Assembly (NCBI RefSeq): GCF_002887815.1
Contig: NZ_PDHO01000001.1
Coordinates: 310,001 to 374,000, forward strand
Direction: 5' to 3'
Length of the DNA stretch: 64,000 nucleotides
Source of the DNA: Mycobacterium sp. ENV421
GTDB lineage: Bacteria > Actinomycetota > Actinomycetes > Mycobacteriales > Mycobacteriaceae
Part shown: piece after piece, positions 46,966 to 55,946 of the stretch
How the letters are laid out: the number at the start of each line of letters is the position of its first letter
Numbering within the stretch: position 1 is the stretch's first letter
Translations under genes and position numbers: made by a program
Notes under the pieces: generated by a model
Databases searched by the model: none
What the model saw: only the letters and a program-made list of their open reading frames with translations
What the model was told of the DNA's origin: nothing

Positions 46966-48686
46966 CGGGCAGGCACGGGTTGCCGTCCGCGGATCAGTTT
47001 GCCCGGCAGCGCCGACGTCGGCACCCCGTTCTCCGAGATCACCTCACCGGCGACGATCGTCGCCACATAGCCGTCGGCGGTCTGGTCGAGCCGCCGCCCG
47101 CCCGCGGGCAGATCGGCCTTGACGGTCGGCTGGTGCAGCCGCAGCGCATCGGCGTCGATCACATTGACGTCGGCTTTGTAGCCGACCGCGAGCCGGCCGC
47201 GGTCGGCCAGGCCGGCGATGCGGGCGGGCACCGACGTCAGCTCCTGGATCACCCGTTGCAGCGAGAGCCGGCCAGATGGCCTGTCTCGCACCCAGTGCGT
47301 CAGCATGTAGGTGGGAAAGCTTGCGTCGCAGATCATTCCGTAATGCGCGCCGCCGTCGCCCAGACCCAGGACGACATCGTCGCGCTGAATCAGCTCGGCC
47401 ACCGTGTCCAGCGAGTTGTCCCGGAAGTTGGCCAGCGTCACCAGCAGCATGGCGTGGCCGTCGTCGTCGAGCAGCCGGTCGTACGCCTCCTCCAGGGGGC
47501 TGACGCCCCGTGTGGCCGCCCGTGCACCGATCGAATCCTCAGGGGAGGGTTCGTAATTCGGCGGGTCACCCAGCGGGAACATGTAGTTCCACGCCTGCGC
47601 GGCGAACATCAGCGGATGTCCGTCGCTGGCCGGCTGGTCGTTCAGGATGCGTTCGCGCACTTCCGGTTTGCGCATCTCGGCGACGCGCTCGGCCAGCGGC
47701 AGATCGGCGATCTCCCGGTATGCCGGGTACATGACGAACGGGTTGCCGGACAGGTCCAGACCGAGAACCAGGCCGATCGGCCGCGGGAAGATCTGCCCCG
47801 TGACATCGCCGCCGTTGGCGTTGGCCTTCTCGACCATACGCAATGCGTCGAGGTGGATCGGCGGACCCGCGTTACCGATCGCGAGCGTGAAGGTCACCGG
47901 CAATCCCACGTCCGAGGCGACGTCGAACACCGCGCTGAGCGCACCCTCGTAGTCTCCGGCCATCAGATCCGGCACGAACTGCAGCAGTCCGCCGCCGGCG
48001 TCGTCGACACCTCGAGCGATCGCCTCGATCTCCTCGTACTGCGCCTCGTAACTCGGAATAGGTTGTCCACCAGAGGTTTTATGCAGGGTGAGCCGTGACG
48101 AGGCGAAGCCCAGCGCACCCGCGCGAATCGCCTCCTCCGCCAGCTTGCGCATCATCGCCAGGTCCTCGGGAGTCGGAAGCTCACGGTTGACGCCGCGCTC
48201 ACCCATCACGTACACCCGCAGCGGGGAGTGCGGCAGGAACGCTGCGACGTCGATGTCTCGCCGTCGCGAATCCAGTGCGTCGAGGAATTCGGGGAAGGTC
48301 TCCCAGGTCCACGGCAGACCGTCGACCATCACGACGCCGGGGATGTCCTCGACACCGGCCATGACGTCGACGAGCGTGTCGTGGTCCTCCGGACGGCACG
48401 GCGCGAAGCCGACGCCGCAATTGCCCATGACTGCAGTGGTCACCCCGTGAGCCGACGACGGCGTCATCCGATCCGACCAGATCGCCTGCCCGTCGTAATG
48501 GGTGTGCAGGTCGACGAAGCCGGGGGTGACGAGCAGGCCGGTGGCGTCGATCTCACGCTCACCTTTCTCGGTGACGGTGCCCACCGCGGCGATGACGCCG
48601 TCGGACACCGCGACGTCACCGGGGTAGGGCTCGCCGCCCAGCCCGTCGACGATCGTTCCGTTGCGGATGACCAGGTCATAGCTCAT
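46962..48686 (-). CDS. N-acyl-D-amino-acid deacylase-like amidohydrolase
   Basis: The 574-residue amidohydrolase has DLVIRNGTIVDGLGG at the N-terminus (beta domain) and the metal motif FVDLHTHYDGQAIW. NCGVGFAPCRPEDHDTLVD is typical of D-aminoacylases. MGERGVNRELPTPEDLAMM and DGGAHYGMICDASFPTYML (late Asp ligand) follow. It should hydrolyse an N-acyl or cyclic amide bond, but mycobacterial members are numerous and the substrate is unknown. The ATG at 48686 is chosen over an upstream in-frame GTG/ATG because it gives the canonical MSYDLVIRNG start. Confidence 0.9.
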   Translation of the reverse strand: MSYDLVIRNGTIVDGLGGEPYPGDVAVSDGVIAAVGTVTEKGEREIDATGLLVTPGFVDLHTHYDGQAIWSDRMTPSSAHGVTTAVMGNCGVGFAPCRPEDHDTLVDVMAGVEDIPGVVMVDGLPWTWETFPEFLDALDSRRRDIDVAAFLPHSPLRVYVMGERGVNRELPTPEDLAMMRKLAEEAIRAGALGFASSRLTLHKTSGGQPIPSYEAQYEEIEAIARGVDDAGGGLLQFVPDLMAGDYEGALSAVFDVASDVGLPVTFTLAIGNAGPPIHLDALRMVEKANANGGDVTGQIFPRPIGLVLGLDLSGNPFVMYPAYREIADLPLAERVAEMRKPEVRERILNDQPASDGHPLMFAAQAWNYMFPLGDPPNYEPSPEDSIGARAATRGVSPLEEAYDRLLDDDGHAMLLVTLANFRDNSLDTVAELIQRDDVVLGLGDGGAHYGMICDASFPTYMLTHWVRDRPSGRLSLQRVIQELTSVPARIAGLADRGRLAVGYKADVNVIDADALRLHQPTVKADLPAGGRRLDQTADGYVATIVAGEVISENGVPTSALPGKLIRGRQPVPAR

Positions 48687-48727
48687 ACCGACGACATTAC
48701 GTCGCAACCTCCTGTCACGATGGAGGT

Positions 48728-49138
48728 GTGATCGATCACTTCGGAATCAACTGCGACAACTACGCCGAATCCCAGGAGTTCTACGACAAGGTCCTGCATG
48801 TCTTGGGCTACCACCGGGTGATGGACTTCGGTGAAGCCATCGGTTACGGCACCGACGGCAAGCCCTCGTTCTGGATCGCCGACGCCTCCGCCGGTGACGC
48901 CACCGGACCCAACCGGGAGGTGCACATCGCCTTCGCGGCCAAGGACGCCGAATCGGTCCAGGCGTTCTTCCACACCGCCCTGGCGCTCGGCGTCGAGCCA
49001 CTGCACGAGCCGCGGCTGTGGCCCGAATACCATCCGGGCTACTACGGCGCTTTCGTGCGCGACCCCGAGGGCAACAACGTCGAAGCGGTCTTCCATGGCG
49101 CCCAGCCTGAGGCTCAGACCCCGACGAACTCCGCGTAG
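48728..49138 (+). CDS. VOC family (glyoxalase-like) protein
   Basis: The 136-residue product has the two beta-alpha-beta-beta-beta modules: MIDHFGINCDNYAESQEFYDKVL, then VHIAFAAKDAESVQAFFHTAL and YYGAFVRDPEGNNVEAVFH. Metal ligand candidates are His4, His in VHIAF and Glu in NNVEAV. It is a single-domain dioxygenase/glyoxalase/resistance-fold protein with unknown substrate. The start is GTG, only one base after GGAGG, so initiation may be inefficient. Confidence 0.88.
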   Translation: MIDHFGINCDNYAESQEFYDKVLHVLGYHRVMDFGEAIGYGTDGKPSFWIADASAGDATGPNREVHIAFAAKDAESVQAFFHTALALGVEPLHEPRLWPEYHPGYYGAFVRDPEGNNVEAVFHGAQPEAQTPTNSA

Positions 49139-49148
49139 CGTTCCGGTT

Positions 49149-49673
49149 ATGGCTGACTCACTGTCCGATGCAGATGCCGCCCGCGAACTCCTGCGCGACT
49201 CGTTCACCCGCATCATCGAGCATGTCCAGGACATCACCGACGATCTGACCGAGGAACTCTCGTTCTTCCGGCCGACCTCCACGGCCAACAGCATCGCGTG
49301 GCTGGTGTGGCACAGCGCCCGGATTCAGGATGCGCAGCTCGCTGATATAGCCGGAACCGAGCAGGTGTGGTTCAGCGGCGGATGGGTGGACCGCTTCGAT
49401 CTGGACCTGCCCCGCGACGCGCACGGCTACGGCCACACTCCCGAGGAGGTCGGCAAGGTTCGGGTTCCCGCAGACTTGCTGGCCGGCTACTACCACGCCG
49501 TGCACAAGATCACGTTGGAGTACATCGCCAGCGTCACCACCGAGGAACTCGCCCGCGTCGTCGACAAGAACTGGAATCCGCCGGTGACGGCAAGCGCGCG
49601 GTTGGTCAGCATCATCGACGACTGTGTCCAGCATCTGGGGCAGGCGGCGTACGTGCGGGGCATCGCCCGCTGA
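49149..49673 (+). CDS. DinB/DUF664 family protein
   Basis: The 174-residue product has the four-helix DinB pattern: LLRDSFTRIIEHVQDITDDLTEEL, NSIAWLVWHSARIQDAQLADIAG (His metal ligand), LLAGYYHAVHKITLEYI, and VSIIDDCVQHLGQAAYVRG with a His ligand. It is related to mycothiol-dependent enzymes. Ten bases after the VOC gene, it likely shares a transcript. It is a distant relative of the DUF664 gene at 2874. Confidence 0.88.
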   Translation: MADSLSDADAARELLRDSFTRIIEHVQDITDDLTEELSFFRPTSTANSIAWLVWHSARIQDAQLADIAGTEQVWFSGGWVDRFDLDLPRDAHGYGHTPEEVGKVRVPADLLAGYYHAVHKITLEYIASVTTEELARVVDKNWNPPVTASARLVSIIDDCVQHLGQAAYVRGIAR

Positions 49674-49714
49674 TCACCTCCGCGGTCCGCTGGTGGCCGC
49701 CGGTCGGGCTGGCC

Positions 49715-50245
49715 GTGATGGCGCTGCTCGGGTGGGCCGTGGGGAAGGGCTCGACCGCGGTCGACGACTGGTTCCAGCTTGCCAACGGCAGCGGGCTGGG
49801 ACGACTGCTGTTCTTCACCGATCAGCGCACGATGGCGGTTCTTGTGGTCGGTGTGCTGGCGCTCGCCGTCTACCGGCGCCGCTGGCTCCCGGTCGCCGCA
49901 GTCGCAGTGAGTCCTGTTGCCGCCATTTGGCTTTCGCGCTTCTTCAAGGACATCTTCGGTCGCCAGAAGGGTGGCGGGCTCGCCTATCCGAGCGGCCACA
50001 CCACGCTGATGGTGGTGGTGCTGGGCATGGTCCTTCTGGTGGTGGGGGCGCAGCTGTATGTCGTGGTGGTCGCCGTTGTCTGGGCGCTGCTGGGGATGCT
50101 GGGGCAGGCGGTGACCTATCACTACTTCACCGACGCCGTTGGTGGGCTCCTGCTGGGCAGCGCGATCGCCTGCCTGGCCGCCGCGCTTGTCGGCGGGACC
50201 GCTCGTTCACCGCGGCGTCACCCCCGGTTTCCTTCACGCTGCTAA
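49715..50245 (+). CDS. PAP2-like phosphatase membrane protein
   Basis: The product has five hydrophobic segments and a PAP2-like core: RFFKDIFGRQKGGGLAYPSGHTTLM and AVTYHYFTDAVGGLLLG. The PSGH motif is intact. Motif 1 lacks the usual Arg-Pro (it has RQ), and motif 3 lacks the Ser-Arg before the His, so activity may be altered. The coding frame clearly continues upstream to about 49670 (ITSAVRWWPPVGLAV) without an ATG or GTG. The annotated GTG/ATG at 49715/49718 shortens helix 1. A CTG at 49670 overlapping the DUF664 stop is possible. Confidence 0.72.
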   Translation: MMALLGWAVGKGSTAVDDWFQLANGSGLGRLLFFTDQRTMAVLVVGVLALAVYRRRWLPVAAVAVSPVAAIWLSRFFKDIFGRQKGGGLAYPSGHTTLMVVVLGMVLLVVGAQLYVVVVAVVWALLGMLGQAVTYHYFTDAVGGLLLGSAIACLAAALVGGTARSPRRHPRFPSRC

Positions 50246-50254
50246 TTTCCGCGC

Positions 50255-51112
50255 GTGTCACTAGACAGCCACGGATACACCGTTTTCGATGACGACGATG
50301 ACGACCCGGTGCTGCTCGACGCCAGCGGTTTGGCCGTCGACACCTGGCGGGAGAACTACCCGTACGAACATCGGATGTCGCGCAACGAGTACGAGGAGCA
50401 GAAGCGGCTGCTGCAGATCGAGCTGCTGAAGCTGCAGAAGTGGAGCCAGACGAACGGGCTGCGGCACGTCCTGGTTTTCGAGGGGCGCGACGCGGCGGGC
50501 AAGGGCGGCACCATCAAGCGCTTCATGGAGCACCTCAACCCGCGGGGCGCTCGGGTGGTGGCATTGGAGAAACCCACTGAGAAGGAACGCACTCAGTGGT
50601 ACTTCCAGCGCTACGTCAACCACCTGCCTGCGGCAGGCGAGATCGTGATGTTCGACCGGTCCTGGTACAACCGCGCCGGGGTGGAACGGGTGATGGGGTA
50701 CTGCACGCCCAAGCAGCACGCCGAGTTCATCCGGCAGGCGCCGTTGTTCGAGCAGATGCTGGTCAACGACGGCATCAGCCTGACCAAGCTCTGGTTCTCG
50801 GTGTCCTCGAGCGAGCAGCGCACCCGGTTCACCATCCGCCAGGTCGACCCCGTCCGGCAGTGGAAACTGTCGCCGACGGACCTGGCGTCGCTGGACAAAT
50901 GGCACGACTACACCTCGGCCAAGGAAGACATGTTCGCCTGGACCGACACTGAGATCGCGCCGTGGACGGTCATCAAGAGCAACGATAAGAAACGCGCGCG
51001 GATCAACGCGATGCGCCACGTGCTGAGTAAGTTCAACTACGACAACAAAGACCATGAGGTGGTCGGCCAGCCCGACCCCTTGATCGTGGGCCGCGCCACT
51101 CACTCCGACTGA
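50255..51112 (+). CDS. ppk2: Polyphosphate kinase 2 (PPK2 class I)
   Basis: The 285-residue product has the PPK2 Walker A FEGRDAAGKGGTIKRF and Walker B IVMFDRSWYNRAG. Lid residues occur in TRQ-like TIRQVDPVRQWKLSPTDLASLDKW. It transfers phosphate between polyphosphate and nucleotides (class I members mostly make NTP or polyP from NDP/NTP). The N-terminus is acidic (DDDDDDP). It starts with GTG, nine bases after the PAP2 gene, so the phosphate-handling genes may be co-expressed. Confidence 0.94.
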   Translation: MSLDSHGYTVFDDDDDDPVLLDASGLAVDTWRENYPYEHRMSRNEYEEQKRLLQIELLKLQKWSQTNGLRHVLVFEGRDAAGKGGTIKRFMEHLNPRGARVVALEKPTEKERTQWYFQRYVNHLPAAGEIVMFDRSWYNRAGVERVMGYCTPKQHAEFIRQAPLFEQMLVNDGISLTKLWFSVSSSEQRTRFTIRQVDPVRQWKLSPTDLASLDKWHDYTSAKEDMFAWTDTEIAPWTVIKSNDKKRARINAMRHVLSKFNYDNKDHEVVGQPDPLIVGRATHSD

Positions 51113-51140
51113 GGCGTCGCGTCCCCGCAGAGGAGGGCGC

Positions 51141-51980
51141 GTGCGGTTCGCGACGACGCTACTGATGTGGCTCGTCACGACGCTCTTGTTGGCGGTCGCC
51201 TTGCCGGCGGTCTGGGTGCAGCAGCACCTGGTCGACGAGGACGGGTACGCGGCGCTGGCGCAGAAGGCGGCGGCCGATCCCGGGTTGCAGTCGGCGATGG
51301 CCTCGGAGCTGACCTCACAGGTGGGCCGATTGGGTACTGGCGTGAACACCGGGACGGTGAGTTTGGTCGCGGCCGCATACACCGCGAGTTCGACGTTCCC
51401 AGGACAGTTCGCGCAGGCGAATCGCTTCGCGCACCGATGGCTGTTCACTGATCGGGTCCGGTCGAGTGTCGATTCGCAAGGCCGGTGGGTGATTGACGCC
51501 GCGCCGATGCTGTCAGATGCCGCGTTCACAGAGACGCTCAGCGACTACAACGTCACGCTGCCGTCGTCTCTGCCAATCCCGTTGACCGACAACGCGCCTG
51601 CGGCGTTACGGCCCGGCGCGTTACGTCCGGTTGCGACATTCGGCCCGTGGGTCAGCGTCGGCGCCGCGGTAGTGGCCGGGCTGTTCGCCCTGCTGACCCT
51701 TTTCGTGGCACGCAGTCGGGGCAAGATGCTCATAGGACTGGGCGTGTCGGCTCTGCTGGTAGGCGCGGCTGGTTGGGCCGCAATCGAATTCGGCCGCCGT
51801 CGCCTGGATGCGGTGTTGAACAACTCGTCTGGTGATATCCGGCGGATCGCCGAGGTGATGGTCGGCACTGCGCAGGACAGCATGCATCAGTGGTTGAACA
51901 TCACTTTGATTGCCGGGGGCGGGCTGGTGATCATCGGGGTGATCGTGTCGCTGCTGGTGAGTCTGGCCAGGACGAACTAG
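51141..51980 (+). CDS. Hypothetical integral membrane protein
   Basis: The 279-residue product begins with a signal-anchor helix (TLLMWLVTTLLLAVALPAVWV), has an extracytoplasmic domain of about 130 residues and ends with three membrane helices (VGAAVVAGLFALLTLFVA, LIGLGVSALLVGAAGWAA and LIAGGGLVIIGVIVSLLVSL). I recognise it only as a mycobacterial envelope family without known function. It has GTG with AGGAGGG upstream. Its stop overlaps by four bases the end of the convergent membrane-protein array. Confidence 0.8.
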   Translation: MRFATTLLMWLVTTLLLAVALPAVWVQQHLVDEDGYAALAQKAAADPGLQSAMASELTSQVGRLGTGVNTGTVSLVAAAYTASSTFPGQFAQANRFAHRWLFTDRVRSSVDSQGRWVIDAAPMLSDAAFTETLSDYNVTLPSSLPIPLTDNAPAALRPGALRPVATFGPWVSVGAAVVAGLFALLTLFVARSRGKMLIGLGVSALLVGAAGWAAIEFGRRRLDAVLNNSSGDIRRIAEVMVGTAQDSMHQWLNITLIAGGGLVIIGVIVSLLVSLARTN

Positions 51981-52687
51981 GCAGACGACTCGTCGTCGTC
52001 TTCACGGGCGTAGTGCCGGGCGACCGGGTCTCGTAGGCCGTAGCCCATCGGTCGGATGGTGCCGATTCGGTAGCCGATGAGATAGAGGATCGGCGGCAGG
52101 AACGCCATCGAAACCGACAGTGCCGCAGCAATGATGGCTTGGGTGTTCTGCCCGCGCGCCTTCGGGAGTTTGCGTGTCGCGTCGTCGATACCGGAGACGA
52201 GGGCTCCCAGACAAACTATTGCTGCGGCGGGTAGAGTCTTCGCGTTCCACTCCGTCAGTGCGCCTCCGAGACCGAAAAACCCGACACATGCGACGAACAA
52301 CCACCACGTCTTGGACGCTGTGACGCGACCGGGGTAGCTGTCGCGCGGCGGCATCGATGCCGGCTCGTCGGCGTCGGCGTCGGTTGGGTCAGGCGCGCTG
52401 TCCTGCATCGAGAATGCATGATTGCGTCCGCGGATCCTGATGTAGGGCGTCTTGAAATACGCCTGCAGGACGGTGACAAACGCGATGCAGAGTGCCGCGG
52501 CCACAACGACCTTCCATCCCCGGCCTGCCAAGCTCAGGGAGATGAAGGAGCCGCCGAGCAGCGAGCCGAACCAGTACACCCACCGCTCGTACTGACGGTC
52601 TTTGACGAAGGCGGTGCCGAGCCAGCCGGCGACGAGAAGTGCTGCGCCTACGATAAACAGCCATTGCGACCAGGTTTCAAGAGTCAT
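51977..52687 (-). CDS. Array membrane protein 4 (putative immunity paralogue)
   Basis: The 236-residue product has N-terminal hydrophobic segments, then FKTPYIRIRGR, an acidic/Pro linker (DPTDADADEPASMPPR) and SYPGRVTASKTWWLFVA, then more helices and ARGQNTQAIIAAAL...YLIGYRIG. The same order (IxIxGR, Pro/Asp linker, SYxxxVTAxxxWW, xARGQ/H) occurs in the genes at 52677 and 53708, so these are diverged tandem paralogues. It overlaps its upstream neighbour by 11 bases. Role inferred as protection against the adjacent effector. Confidence 0.78.
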   Translation of the reverse strand: MTLETWSQWLFIVGAALLVAGWLGTAFVKDRQYERWVYWFGSLLGGSFISLSLAGRGWKVVVAAALCIAFVTVLQAYFKTPYIRIRGRNHAFSMQDSAPDPTDADADEPASMPPRDSYPGRVTASKTWWLFVACVGFFGLGGALTEWNAKTLPAAAIVCLGALVSGIDDATRKLPKARGQNTQAIIAAALSVSMAFLPPILYLIGYRIGTIRPMGYGLRDPVARHYAREDDDESSA

Positions 52688-53330
52688 GGTCCATTAAGGG
52701 TTCGTGCGTGAGTTCCTCACGCGGCGTCGGCGTGGTCATGTAGTAGGCGACGAAGTACACCAGCGTCGGCCACAGCAGCGTCGGTATTGATGACAGGACC
52801 ACGATGGCAAATGCAAGATAGTGCCCTCGAGCTACTGGATACCGGTCCTTCCTGTCTAGGTGCCCCATTAGAGCGAGCGGCGCCGCGACGAGCGCGCCAC
52901 CCATGATGCCAACTGGGACAAGCCATCCCATCGACAAAGCAAACCCGCCTGTGATAACGCCAAGTAGGGCTACGTTCCACCACATGCTGGGAGCTGTGAC
53001 GCGCTCTAGGTAGCTGTCTGGCGGAGGAGGCGGGGTGTCCGGGTCCTCACGAGCATCACTGATCCAGAAGGTCCATACACGGCCACTGATCTTGATGAAG
53101 GGCGTGAAATAAAAGGCATATATGGCCGCAACGAAGACGCATCCTGCAGCGGTTAGAGCAGAGGTGGTAGCACCACGATCGGAGACATAGAGCGCGAAGA
53201 GAACCGCTGCGCCACACCATCCGCTCCAAAACACCCGCCGCTTCTGTTTCGTGCTCAACGGTAATGCCACCGCGGCAACGCCTATGAAGCCGGCGAACAA
53301 TCCGGCCGCGAACAGTAGGCGTTCAGTCAT
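52677..53330 (-). CDS. Array membrane protein 3 (putative immunity paralogue)
   Basis: The 217-residue product is organised like its neighbours: helices, FTPFIKISGRVWTFW, a Pro-rich linker (EDPDTPPPPPD), SYLERVTAPSMWWNVALLG, helices and YPVARGHYLAFAIV...LVYFVAYYM. Base composition here is visibly lower in GC (AT-rich runs near 53101-53125) than in flanking genes. It overlaps both neighbours (11 bases downstream, 8 bases upstream). No enzyme motif is seen. Confidence 0.78.
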   Translation of the reverse strand: MTERLLFAAGLFAGFIGVAAVALPLSTKQKRRVFWSGWCGAAVLFALYVSDRGATTSALTAAGCVFVAAIYAFYFTPFIKISGRVWTFWISDAREDPDTPPPPPDSYLERVTAPSMWWNVALLGVITGGFALSMGWLVPVGIMGGALVAAPLALMGHLDRKDRYPVARGHYLAFAIVVLSSIPTLLWPTLVYFVAYYMTTPTPREELTHEPLMDHDS

Positions 53331-53670
53331 CGGGATCGACGGGCGCCAACGCCGGCGGTCGATCGGGCCGGTTATGTGTAAAGGCGCCGTAGACGCGGCC
53401 GTTGATCTTGATGAAGTTCGTCCAGAATCCGGCGACAGCGAACAACGCGAGGACCGTCATGACCGCAGCGAATAATCCACCTTGCCAATACGGCAGCTGG
53501 GACAAGAACAGCGATACGGCGGTGACGGCGCAACCCGTCCACCAAACGCGACGTTGGATCGAGTCAGGTGAGAGCTTCGCGGACTTCCACAGCGGGAAGC
53601 TGCTAAAGATTGCGCCCGCACCGAGCGCGCCTATTGCTGAATAACCGAATACTTCTTGCATTCTCACCAC
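53323..53670 (-). CDS. Array membrane protein 2, short paralogue
   Basis: The 115-residue product has three helices, then FWTNFIKINGRVYGAF, a short NRPDRPPALAPVDPDD tail and a stop. It corresponds to only the N-terminal half of its paralogues, ending in the linker where the others continue with SYxxxVTA and two more helices. The truncation is at a clean domain boundary with normal coupling to the next gene, so it may be functional. The start may be GTG 53670 or ATG 53661. Confidence 0.7.
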   Translation of the reverse strand: MVRMQEVFGYSAIGALGAGAIFSSFPLWKSAKLSPDSIQRRVWWTGCAVTAVSLFLSQLPYWQGGLFAAVMTVLALFAVAGFWTNFIKINGRVYGAFTHNRPDRPPALAPVDPDD

Positions 53671-53707
53671 GCGAGTTGGAGGTCGGGCAGGAGGTCACGT
53701 GTCATCT

Positions 53708-54454
53708 TCAATGTCGGGGCTGCCGCTCAGTGCGACCGGCGCTTTTGAGTGGACGGCGCTTGCCGAACTGGTAGCCAGCCGCGTACGCGATGGTTGGTAG
53801 TCCCCACAACAGCAATGACGCGACAACGGCGATGACAGCCTGGACAATCTGTCCACGCGCAACTGGCTCACCTCGTGATGCGTCATCCGCACCGGCGAAC
53901 GCACCCATCACTGTCAACGCAATGGCTCCGATCACTGACTGCCAAACCCAGCCGAACAAGTACACGTCAGCCGCGATTATTGAAGTAAGAACGACTGCAA
54001 TCCACCAGAACCCGTCAGCTGTAACCACGCCGCTGTAGCTATGTGGGGGTGGGGGAGGCGGTGGCGGGGGCTCTGACCCGTCTTCCGGCGGGTCCGGATG
54101 AGTGTTCTTGACGAACACGGAGCGCGTCCGGCCACCAATTCTCAGTTGCCAACCAACAAAATATGCGAAGCCAATTGCGAAGACTAAGCCCAGCCCCACT
54201 GCGAGTAGTACCACCCGCAAGGGTCGTCCCGACTGCTGCAACCCGAGTCCAAGGATTGCCGTTGTGGCCGTACATCCGAGCCAGTAACACAGACGTGCCA
54301 TACGGCGCGCCTGGCATAGAAGCTGAGACATCACGACGAACACGACTCCTGCTGCCGCACATAGCAGAAGGGCAGACGAAGCGCTTAGACGCACCGGGCC
54401 CGCGGCAGCTATCGCCACCGATCTCCCCGCGTATGCGAGCGACTCAATTGTCAA
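53708..54454 (-). CDS. Array membrane protein 1 (putative immunity paralogue)
   Basis: The 248-residue product has N-terminal helices, FVGWQLRIGGRTRSVF, a Pro tract (EPPPPPPPPPHSYSGVVTA), DGFWWIAVVLTS, GAFAGADDASRGEPVARGQIVQ and a basic tail. Its start overlaps the stop of the large effector gene by 11 bases, placing it where immunity genes usually sit. The DDAxR-xxPxARGQ segment is shared with the array's last gene (51977-52687). Confidence 0.78.
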   Translation of the reverse strand: MTIESLAYAGRSVAIAAAGPVRLSASSALLLCAAAGVVFVVMSQLLCQARRMARLCYWLGCTATTAILGLGLQQSGRPLRVVLLAVGLGLVFAIGFAYFVGWQLRIGGRTRSVFVKNTHPDPPEDGSEPPPPPPPPPHSYSGVVTADGFWWIAVVLTSIIAADVYLFGWVWQSVIGAIALTVMGAFAGADDASRGEPVARGQIVQAVIAVVASLLLWGLPTIAYAAGYQFGKRRPLKSAGRTERQPRH

Positions 54455-55946
54455 ATTGCGAACCTACCCATCCACCGAACTTGCCTCCGCCAAAGCCCAG
54501 CACGATTGCACCGACTACTGCGGCAGCTGCCGCGCCTGCCGGACCGATTGCGGTACCCGCCAGCGCCCAGGCGCCGACGCCGGCAAGATAGCCGCCGCCA
54601 ATCGAACCGGCCGTCTCGCCGATCGTCTGCCCCATGGGGGCGCCGTCCTCCAGGGCACGACCAGCCATCACGATCTCAATGGCGGCGCCAACGGCGCCCA
54701 TACGCTTCCCGATCGTGCTGAGCGCCTCCGCATCCGCAGCCGACAAGGCTCCGATTGCGTGCCTGCCTGTGCTCGCGGAGTCGCCGTACACTTCGATACC
54801 GCTGGCGGTAGCACCGCCGTAAGTGGTCAAGCCCTTTGTCAAATCAGCTAGGGTCACGCCATCTGACAATTCACTGACTGTGGTGGCTGCTCCCGCAGGT
54901 GACATACCTTGGTGTTCAAGTGCATTCACAGCCTGTTTGACAGTGAGGGACCGCGCGAACTGCTCTCCATCGTCAAGTTGCTGGGTCGCTTGATCAGCCG
55001 ACATCGGCGGCAGGCCGTACAGCCCCTGCTCCAGCTTCCGCTGAAGGTCCAGCCGGGACTGCGCCCGCGTGCGGGCGTCCCCGCCGAGAATGGGATCCTT
55101 CGGCAACGGCCCCGTGAAGTGAGCCATTCGAAAATCATCGAGCCGTTCGCCCGCCAGCCGTCGTGCATCGGCATCGGCGGCGGGATTGGTGGCGGTGGCG
55201 AAGTCACGCAACCGCGCTGCGGCGTCGGCCTTTTCCGGTGTCATCGGGCCGTCGCTGTTGACCAACGCCTCGTCTTTGGCGCGCTGGTTGGCGTCGTAGT
55301 AGTCGGTGGATTCGCGGCCGCGCTGTTCGCCGCCGGGCTCACCGTCACCGTCGACGTCCTCGATCGGGGCCGGATCGTAGCCGTGCTCGGCGCGTAGGTC
55401 GGTCAACGCCGCATTCAATTTTGTGCCGTAGTCGTCGCGCAGCGCCTCGACTTGGTGCAGCACCCCGGAGGTGGCAGTGATCGCGCTGTCCTCGAGTGCG
55501 GAGGTGTCCTGGTCATGCGCCAGCGCTTGATCGATGAGAGCGTCGATGTAGTGCAATTGGGTGTTGAGGTTCTCCACCTGCATGCCCGAAAAGCGTTGTG
55601 TCTCGGCGAGAGTTGCCGCGATGTTGGACAGGTCCACTCCGATCGCCGGCAATTGGTCACGCTGGACCATCAGCCGGGTCGTGGCGCGTTGAACTTCAGC
55701 GCTGTCATTGATCGGGTGCTCGCCGTTCTCCCGATTCCAAGACGCGCGGAATCGCTGCTGCGCCTGTTCGAACTCCGAGTACGTCTCGGCCGTGCATGCG
55801 CCCGCGCTGTAGAACGCCCGCCCGAGGTCGTTGATCGCCCCGGGATCCCCGCTCTGCAGCGTCTGGTCTACCTTCCACGGATCACCGCCGGCCTCACCGA
55901 CGAGGGCGCCGATGCTGATGTGCTTGAGGCTCGGGTATTCGGTCAC
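54444..55946 (-). CDS. Putative type VII-associated effector with glycine-zipper C-terminus
   Basis: The 500-residue product begins SIGALVGEAGGDPWKVDQTLQ and has helical segments (FEQAQQRFRASWNRENGEHPINDSAEVQRATTRL) shared with a mycobacterial family found after DUF2563 proteins. I recall the Rv0025-Rv0026 pair as an example. The middle is hydrophilic and acidic. The C-terminal 70 residues are Gly/Ala-rich and hydrophobic (GGGYLAGVGAWALAGTAIGP, AAAAVVGAIVLGFGGG, FGGWVGS), like membrane-inserting glycine zippers of bacteriocins. I infer a secreted pore-type effector. A tape-measure or structural role cannot be excluded. It is coupled to DUF2563 by ATGA. Confidence 0.7.
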   Translation of the reverse strand: MTEYPSLKHISIGALVGEAGGDPWKVDQTLQSGDPGAINDLGRAFYSAGACTAETYSEFEQAQQRFRASWNRENGEHPINDSAEVQRATTRLMVQRDQLPAIGVDLSNIAATLAETQRFSGMQVENLNTQLHYIDALIDQALAHDQDTSALEDSAITATSGVLHQVEALRDDYGTKLNAALTDLRAEHGYDPAPIEDVDGDGEPGGEQRGRESTDYYDANQRAKDEALVNSDGPMTPEKADAAARLRDFATATNPAADADARRLAGERLDDFRMAHFTGPLPKDPILGGDARTRAQSRLDLQRKLEQGLYGLPPMSADQATQQLDDGEQFARSLTVKQAVNALEHQGMSPAGAATTVSELSDGVTLADLTKGLTTYGGATASGIEVYGDSASTGRHAIGALSAADAEALSTIGKRMGAVGAAIEIVMAGRALEDGAPMGQTIGETAGSIGGGYLAGVGAWALAGTAIGPAGAAAAAVVGAIVLGFGGGKFGGWVGSQFDN

